Source of the DNA: a bacterium UBP9_UBA1432
Lineage (GTDB): Bacteria > Vulcanimicrobiota > Xenobia > Xenobiales > Xenobiaceae
Length of the DNA: 8,901 bases
Direction: 5' to 3'
NCBI GenBank assembly: GCA_002329445.1
Contig: DCTU01000149.1
Coordinates: forward strand, 10,982-19,882
Each line of letters begins with the position of its first letter. Position 1 is the stretch's first letter. Positions 5,402 to 8,901 of the stretch are shown here, one piece after another. Under the pieces are notes generated by a model. The model saw only the letters and a program-made list of their open reading frames with translations. It did no database searches and had not been told where the DNA came from. Both the position numbers and the translations under genes were made by a program.

Positions 5402-7969
5402 TCAGCCCCCGGTCCGCAGGCTCTCGGCCCGGGAGATGTTCTCGCGCAGGGTCTGCAGGGCCCGAAGGGATCCCGGCGGCGTGGTCCGGGCGGCCTGCCA
5501 GTCGGCCCGGGTGTGGGTCTTCATCAGGGGGGGCATCAACTGGGTGAACTGGCCGGTGTGCTTGACGCGCCCCGACACGTTCAGCGCGCTGGCCAGCCAC
5601 ATCAACCCGGTCACCACGGTTTCGCTTCCCTGGGCGCGCATCCAGCGCAGCAGGTGGTGGCGTTGTCGGGAGGCGACCTCGGAGGTGATCTCGGCCTCCA
5701 ATGCCTGGTTCCGTACGACGAGTGCGGCCAGCTCCTCGCCCGTCATGCCGGGGGCTGGACCCAGGTCGTGGGAGGCCGCCTTCAACTCATGGGGGGTCTG
5801 GCCCGTGTCGTCGCGCTGGAAGGTGAGCCGGATCTTCGGATTCTCCTCCCAGTCGAAGCGGTGATCGCTGTTGCGATAGTACCAGTCGGTCGAGACCTCG
5901 ACCCGGTCGGATTCGGCCAGGAGCATGAACTGGTTCTCCTTGTGGTGCATCCGCTCCAGGTAGCCTTCCACGAAGGACCGGACCTCGGGGTCCGGGTGGC
6001 TGCGAACCTCCTCGGGGACCTCCAGCGTCCCGATCAGGACCTTGGGCACGCCCGCCCCTTTGCCCAGCAGCCCGGTATCCTGGGAACGCACGGCGAACGG
6101 GGTGTAGCCGTCTCCGGTCCGCAGCAAGACCTCGACGGTCTGCCCCGAGTCCAGCGTGAAGCGGATCCGACTGGCCTGGTCCTGGGTCTGGAAGGGGTGG
6201 AAGTCCAGGAGCTCGACCTGGCGCACGGGGGCGCTGGACAGGTCTCCGCCCCAGGTCGCTTGGGGATAGTCCCGGGTGACCGGCTCGGGGGTGGCCTGGG
6301 CGGCATCGGGGCGGCCGACCGGAATGGGCTGTCCCTGCAAGGGTCCGGGAACCCGCGTGAAGCGCCACTCGGACTCGGTGATCCCCTTGTGGTAGTAGCC
6401 GGGACTCCCCTCCGCGTCGCGGCCGGCCAGGCGGACCTCGCGGGCGGCGTTCCCCTGGCCGGTGAGCCGGATGTCGATGTGGTCGGTCAGCATGGCCTGC
6501 CCCGTGAGGGGGGGGAAGGGGATCCGGGCCCAGCCCGGGGTGGGCAGCATCTGGATCTGGTCGGACAGCGAGTAGACCTTGTCGTGGTCCAGGACCGAGA
6601 CCTCGGAAGGTTCATAGCTGTAGTGCCGGCCCGGGCAGTCGCCGTTGATCTCGTAGTCGTACATTCGGGCGTACAGACCCGGCCTGCCGTCGGGCTCGCG
6701 CCCGTACAGCAGCCAGGTGGCCCCGGCGGCCGCCAGCTTCTCGCCGGTGAAGCGGCCGTGATGGGGTGTGAGGAAGCCCCGGGCGAAGTCGGCGGGAAGC
6801 CCGGTGTCCCGATAACGGATCTCGCGACCGTCTCCCATCAGCACCCCGGTCGTGGCCGTGAAGCCGAAGTCGCCTTTGTTGCCTTGCGAGTCTTCGAAGT
6901 AGCCGACGATGTCCGTGAAGGGGTTCATGGACTTCAGGCAGTTGCGCATGGGCTTGACCGCCACCGCCTCGCCGAAGGTCCAGTCGCGAATTCCCTCGGG
7001 CAGGTGGATGTCGCCTCCGAAGGGGCATCCCGCCTCGACCTTCCAGACGACGGGGGCGGGCTTGGTCGGGTCATAGGAGTACATCTTGTTGGTGTTGGTG
7101 CGGATCTCGATGAAGTCGCCTGCCACCTGCATCTCGACGGCGTGCTCGCCGGGGGGCAGAACGGGACCCCCCAGGCTGTCGTGCAGGTGCCATTCGCCCG
7201 CTTCTTCCGCCGGGGCGGGAACCAGGCGCCCCTCCACCATCTTGAAGCCGCGCTCGGCGGCGTCCGGCAACGGGGTGGCCACGAACTGGTTCCGCTCGGA
7301 CTCGTACTCGAAGGAGTAGGGGCCGGAGGCGTCCTTCAGGACGGATCGCACCCCCTCCTCGGTCATGGGCTCTCCACAGCGGATGGCGACGGGCTCCTGG
7401 GGCAGGATCGGGTCCCAGCGGGTCCAGATCCTGCCGTCCTTCAAGGCGTAGTGGAAATACCCCGAGCGGGCCTGGGTCGGAGTGCGCAGATGGACCTCGC
7501 GGAACCCTGGAGGATCGACCGGGAGAGCCGGTTGCGGCGAGGAGATCTGTCGGGGCCCCGTCAGGGCCTTCACCCCGGCCACGGCGCCCCAGGCAGCCGC
7601 CTCCAGTCCATCCTTGGCGGCGGCGAAGGGGGCCTTGACCAGGTCGAAGACGTCGGCGGCCAGTCCGGCCAGGACCCCGTGCACCGGAACGGCAACCCCC
7701 CGGCGGGCCTGGGACGCCTTCTTCAATGCCATGGCCGTCTTGTCGGGCAGGATGGCTGTTCTCAGGGTCCAGCCCAGGGCCTGGAGGTTCTTGGCGGCGC
7801 TGGCTCCGGCGTCGATCGAGCGGCCGTCCACGGCGGTGGAGTCCGGATCCAACCTCCGCACCTGCTCCGCGTCCCGCGGGATCCAGGCTTCGCGGCCTTT
7901 TCCAATCGGCATCTTGGCGTGGTTCTCGGGAACGGATTGTGGTCCTGGACCGCCGACGTTCCTGGTCAT
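5402..7969 (-). CDS. Uncharacterised 855-residue protein, probably beta-rich, with a diverged internal repeat
   Basis: I cannot assign a function. The first ~150 residues are polar and then Ala-rich helical (about 92-138), with no signal peptide or clear membrane span. Residues about 150-720 look beta-rich, full of Gly, Trp, Tyr and short DG turns. A segment from R157 (REV, then GYFH at 170-173, then WTR at 182-184) recurs from R510 (REV, then GYYH at 524-527, then FTR at 537-539), suggesting duplicated modules or propeller-like blades. Another aromatic stretch has LYARMYDYE at 432-440 followed by HYSYEP at 449-454. From memory, uncharacterised bacterial proteins carry similar 'lYtRlyDfd...YSY' stretches, but this is unverified. 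The C-terminal ~120 residues are helical and basic. The ATG at 7969 has a good ribosome site. The frame extends 42 codons upstream, but only through the gap and the end of the radical SAM gene. Codon and residue composition favour this strand over the long open frame opposite. It lies 83 bases downstream of the radical SAM gene. Confidence 0.82.
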   Translation of the reverse strand: MTRNVGGPGPQSVPENHAKMPIGKGREAWIPRDAEQVRRLDPDSTAVDGRSIDAGASAAKNLQALGWTLRTAILPDKTAMALKKASQARRGVAVPVHGVLAGLAADVFDLVKAPFAAAKDGLEAAAWGAVAGVKALTGPRQISSPQPALPVDPPGFREVHLRTPTQARSGYFHYALKDGRIWTRWDPILPQEPVAIRCGEPMTEEGVRSVLKDASGPYSFEYESERNQFVATPLPDAAERGFKMVEGRLVPAPAEEAGEWHLHDSLGGPVLPPGEHAVEMQVAGDFIEIRTNTNKMYSYDPTKPAPVVWKVEAGCPFGGDIHLPEGIRDWTFGEAVAVKPMRNCLKSMNPFTDIVGYFEDSQGNKGDFGFTATTGVLMGDGREIRYRDTGLPADFARGFLTPHHGRFTGEKLAAAGATWLLYGREPDGRPGLYARMYDYEINGDCPGRHYSYEPSEVSVLDHDKVYSLSDQIQMLPTPGWARIPFPPLTGQAMLTDHIDIRLTGQGNAAREVRLAGRDAEGSPGYYHKGITESEWRFTRVPGPLQGQPIPVGRPDAAQATPEPVTRDYPQATWGGDLSSAPVRQVELLDFHPFQTQDQASRIRFTLDSGQTVEVLLRTGDGYTPFAVRSQDTGLLGKGAGVPKVLIGTLEVPEEVRSHPDPEVRSFVEGYLERMHHKENQFMLLAESDRVEVSTDWYYRNSDHRFDWEENPKIRLTFQRDDTGQTPHELKAASHDLGPAPGMTGEELAALVVRNQALEAEITSEVASRQRHHLLRWMRAQGSETVVTGLMWLASALNVSGRVKHTGQFTQLMPPLMKTHTRADWQAARTTPPGSLRALQTLRENISRAESLRTGG

Positions 7970-7976
7970 GCTCTCT

Positions 7977-7982
7977 CTCCTT
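7977..7982 (-). promoter_or_regulatory. Ribosome binding site of the 855-residue protein gene
   Basis: AAGGAG on the minus strand lies 7 bases before the ATG at 7969. This fixes that start in preference to the ATG 42 codons upstream. Confidence 0.75.
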
Positions 7983-7989
7983 GTGTGCC

Positions 7990-8008
7990 CGGCGCCGCGA
8001 CGGCGCCG
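7990..8008 (-). other. GC-only hairpin just upstream of the ribosome site of the 855-residue protein gene
   Basis: CGGCGCCG occurs twice, separated by CGA (7990-7997 and 8001-8008). The octamer is itself palindromic, so it is both a direct and an inverted repeat and can form an 8-bp stem with a 3-base loop. It lies within the 83-base gap after the radical SAM gene, 7 bases upstream of AAGGAG. No U-tract follows in the transcript direction, so a 5'-UTR structure or a protein-binding palindrome is more likely than an intrinsic terminator. No convincing -35/-10 pair was found in the gap. Confidence 0.45.
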
Positions 8009-8052
8009 CCCCGCATTCGACGAATCCAGGATAGAGCATCGGAGGGCGGACT

Positions 8053-8901
8053 CTATTTCACAGGTGTTGACGTTTGGTCGGGAGGCGTCGTCCATCCGGA
8101 GAATTCGCGATCAAAGGACTCCAGCGCCTGGTGCAGCAGTCGGTTCTCGACCAGGAACATGTCGCATCGCGCGCAGGCGGGGTGGGGACTTCCCGCCAGG
8201 AACTCCCGACGGATCGCCTGCATCTTCGGGCCCAGGAAGATGTCCCCCAGGGATTCGCGGGCTGCATTCCCCAGGGAGGCCATGCGCTGATTGGTCATGC
8301 AGCACAGGTAGGCCTCGCCATCCCAGGCCAGGAACAGGTGCATCCAGGGCGCCAGACATGGCTTGTCGGAATAGGCTCCGCGGGCGTACAGCCCTCGGGC
8401 CGACCCGCGGATCTCCTCCTCGGTGACGCCGAAGGGGTAGACCAGCTCCGGGGCTGTCGAGAACCCGTGGCGCTGCCGCAGCGCCAGCACCCGGGGGGCG
8501 ACTTCCCGGTTGTAGCGGCGGATCTGCGCGCGCGACAGGCGGTTGCGTCGCTCTCCCTTCTCGTCCACCGGCATCGGGTTCACCTCGGCGACGCCCAGCT
8601 CCGCCGCCAGCTCCAACATCTCGGGCAGGTGGCGGTAGTTCTGCTGCATCAGCACGAAGTTCAGTCGGACCCGCGGGCCCTGTCCGCGGCGTCGGGTCTC
8701 CTCGATCAGGCGGCGCAGGGCGCGGACGGTCCGACGGAAGCTGCCCGGGATTCCGCGCACGGCGTCGTGGATGCGGGCGCGAGGCCCGTCCAGGCTGCTG
8801 GAGACCCCGCTGGGACGGGCCCGCACCAGGCGTCGGATGCGCTCGGGGGTCAGCAGGGTGGCGTTGGTGGTCAGGGTGACCTTCATTCCCAGGCCCGAGG
8901 C
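8053..8901 (-). CDS. Radical SAM protein with SPASM-type C-terminal cysteine cluster, N-terminus outside window
   Basis: The frame is open to the window edge, so the ATG at 8886 is not the true start. The CxxxCxxC motif that binds the SAM-cleaving iron-sulfur cluster would lie in the missing part. Numbering from 8886, the visible radical SAM core has TTNATLL at 6-12, SSSLDG at 29-34 and HDAVRG at 40-45, then barrel segments up to about 108. A linker leads to a SPASM-like region with C177 (KPCLAPW), C195-C196 (YLCCM), LGN at 205-207, and C238/C241 (CARC). This spacing is typical of SPASM proteins that bind an auxiliary iron-sulfur cluster. Family members modify peptides or proteins, or act on other small substrates; nothing visible identifies the substrate here. 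It ends 83 bases before the 855-residue gene on the same strand. No short precursor-peptide gene was evident downstream; the upstream side cannot be seen. Family assignment is firm; role is unknown. Confidence 0.88.
   Translation of the reverse strand, partial: ASGLGMKVTLTTNATLLTPERIRRLVRARPSGVSSSLDGPRARIHDAVRGIPGSFRRTVRALRRLIEETRRRGQGPRVRLNFVLMQQNYRHLPEMLELAAELGVAEVNPMPVDEKGERRNRLSRAQIRRYNREVAPRVLALRQRHGFSTAPELVYPFGVTEEEIRGSARGLYARGAYSDKPCLAPWMHLFLAWDGEAYLCCMTNQRMASLGNAARESLGDIFLGPKMQAIRREFLAGSPHPACARCDMFLVENRLLHQALESFDREFSGWTTPPDQTSTPVK

Noticed and set aside
5310..5600. 97-codon N-terminal extension of the three-PAS kinase
   Set aside because: It is rich in Pro, Arg and Gly, overlaps the end of the 855-residue gene and precedes the natural start of a receiver-like fold.
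7990..8008. Intrinsic terminator for the radical SAM gene
   Set aside because: The stem is strong but no U-tract follows in the direction of transcription.
8009..8052. A TATCCT-like -10 box upstream of the 855-residue protein gene
   Set aside because: No matching -35 element at a proper distance; not better than chance in this sequence.
7970..8095. 42-codon N-terminal extension of the 855-residue protein
   Set aside because: It translates the gap and the end of the radical SAM gene; a strong ribosome site lies directly before the ATG at 7969.
5513..8290. 925-codon open frame on the plus strand opposite the 855-residue protein gene and part of the radical SAM gene
   Set aside because: Composition is typical of an antisense reading (Gly, Gln, His, Val, few aromatics), and it runs through two real genes and the gap. 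The minus frame has balanced residues, a good ribosome site and internal repeats.
8884..8886. ATG at 8886 as the start of the radical SAM gene
   Set aside because: It lies inside the radical SAM core, after the cysteine motif would have occurred; the frame stays open to the window edge.

Overview
The window is very GC-rich, with a strong preference for G/C at third codon positions. It is densely coded, and the genes are typical of a free-living, environmentally responsive bacterium rich in hybrid two-component proteins. Multi-PAS hybrid kinases, Hpt-containing hybrids, an RpfG-type HD-GYP regulator and a SPASM radical SAM protein together would suit Myxococcota, Desulfobacterota, Acidobacteriota or a related high-GC lineage. 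The sequence alone does not fix the phylum. I saw no rRNA, tRNA, CRISPR array, insertion sequence or phage gene.

Left part, plus strand (1-2699): the 3' end of a hybrid histidine kinase runs in from outside the window. It has an ATPase-like domain, a receiver and an Hpt domain. A REC-HD-GYP response regulator, predicted to be a cyclic-di-GMP phosphodiesterase, follows with a 4-base start/stop overlap. The ATPase-like domain has lost most of its nucleotide-binding motifs, while the receiver aspartate and Hpt histidine remain.

Right part, minus strand (8901 down to 2703): in transcription order there is a SPASM radical SAM enzyme cut by the window edge, then an 855-residue protein of unknown function, then an 868-residue hybrid kinase. 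The kinase reads pseudo-receiver, three PAS domains, HisKA, HATPase_c, receiver. The gaps between these genes are about 80-90 bases, so co-transcription is possible but not shown. The kinase ends 3 bases from the HD-GYP gene, tail to tail.

Working together (inference): the two hybrid kinases look complementary. The minus-strand one has a complete kinase core and a good C-terminal receiver but no Hpt. The plus-strand one has an intact Hpt but a probably dead ATPase-like domain. A relay from the minus-strand kinase through the plus-strand Hpt to the HD-GYP receiver would connect the signalling genes and end in cyclic-di-GMP turnover. The radical SAM and 855-residue genes have no obvious functional link to it. 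The 855-residue protein is the least explained item: it looks beta-rich, carries a diverged internal repeat, and sits just downstream of the radical SAM gene.
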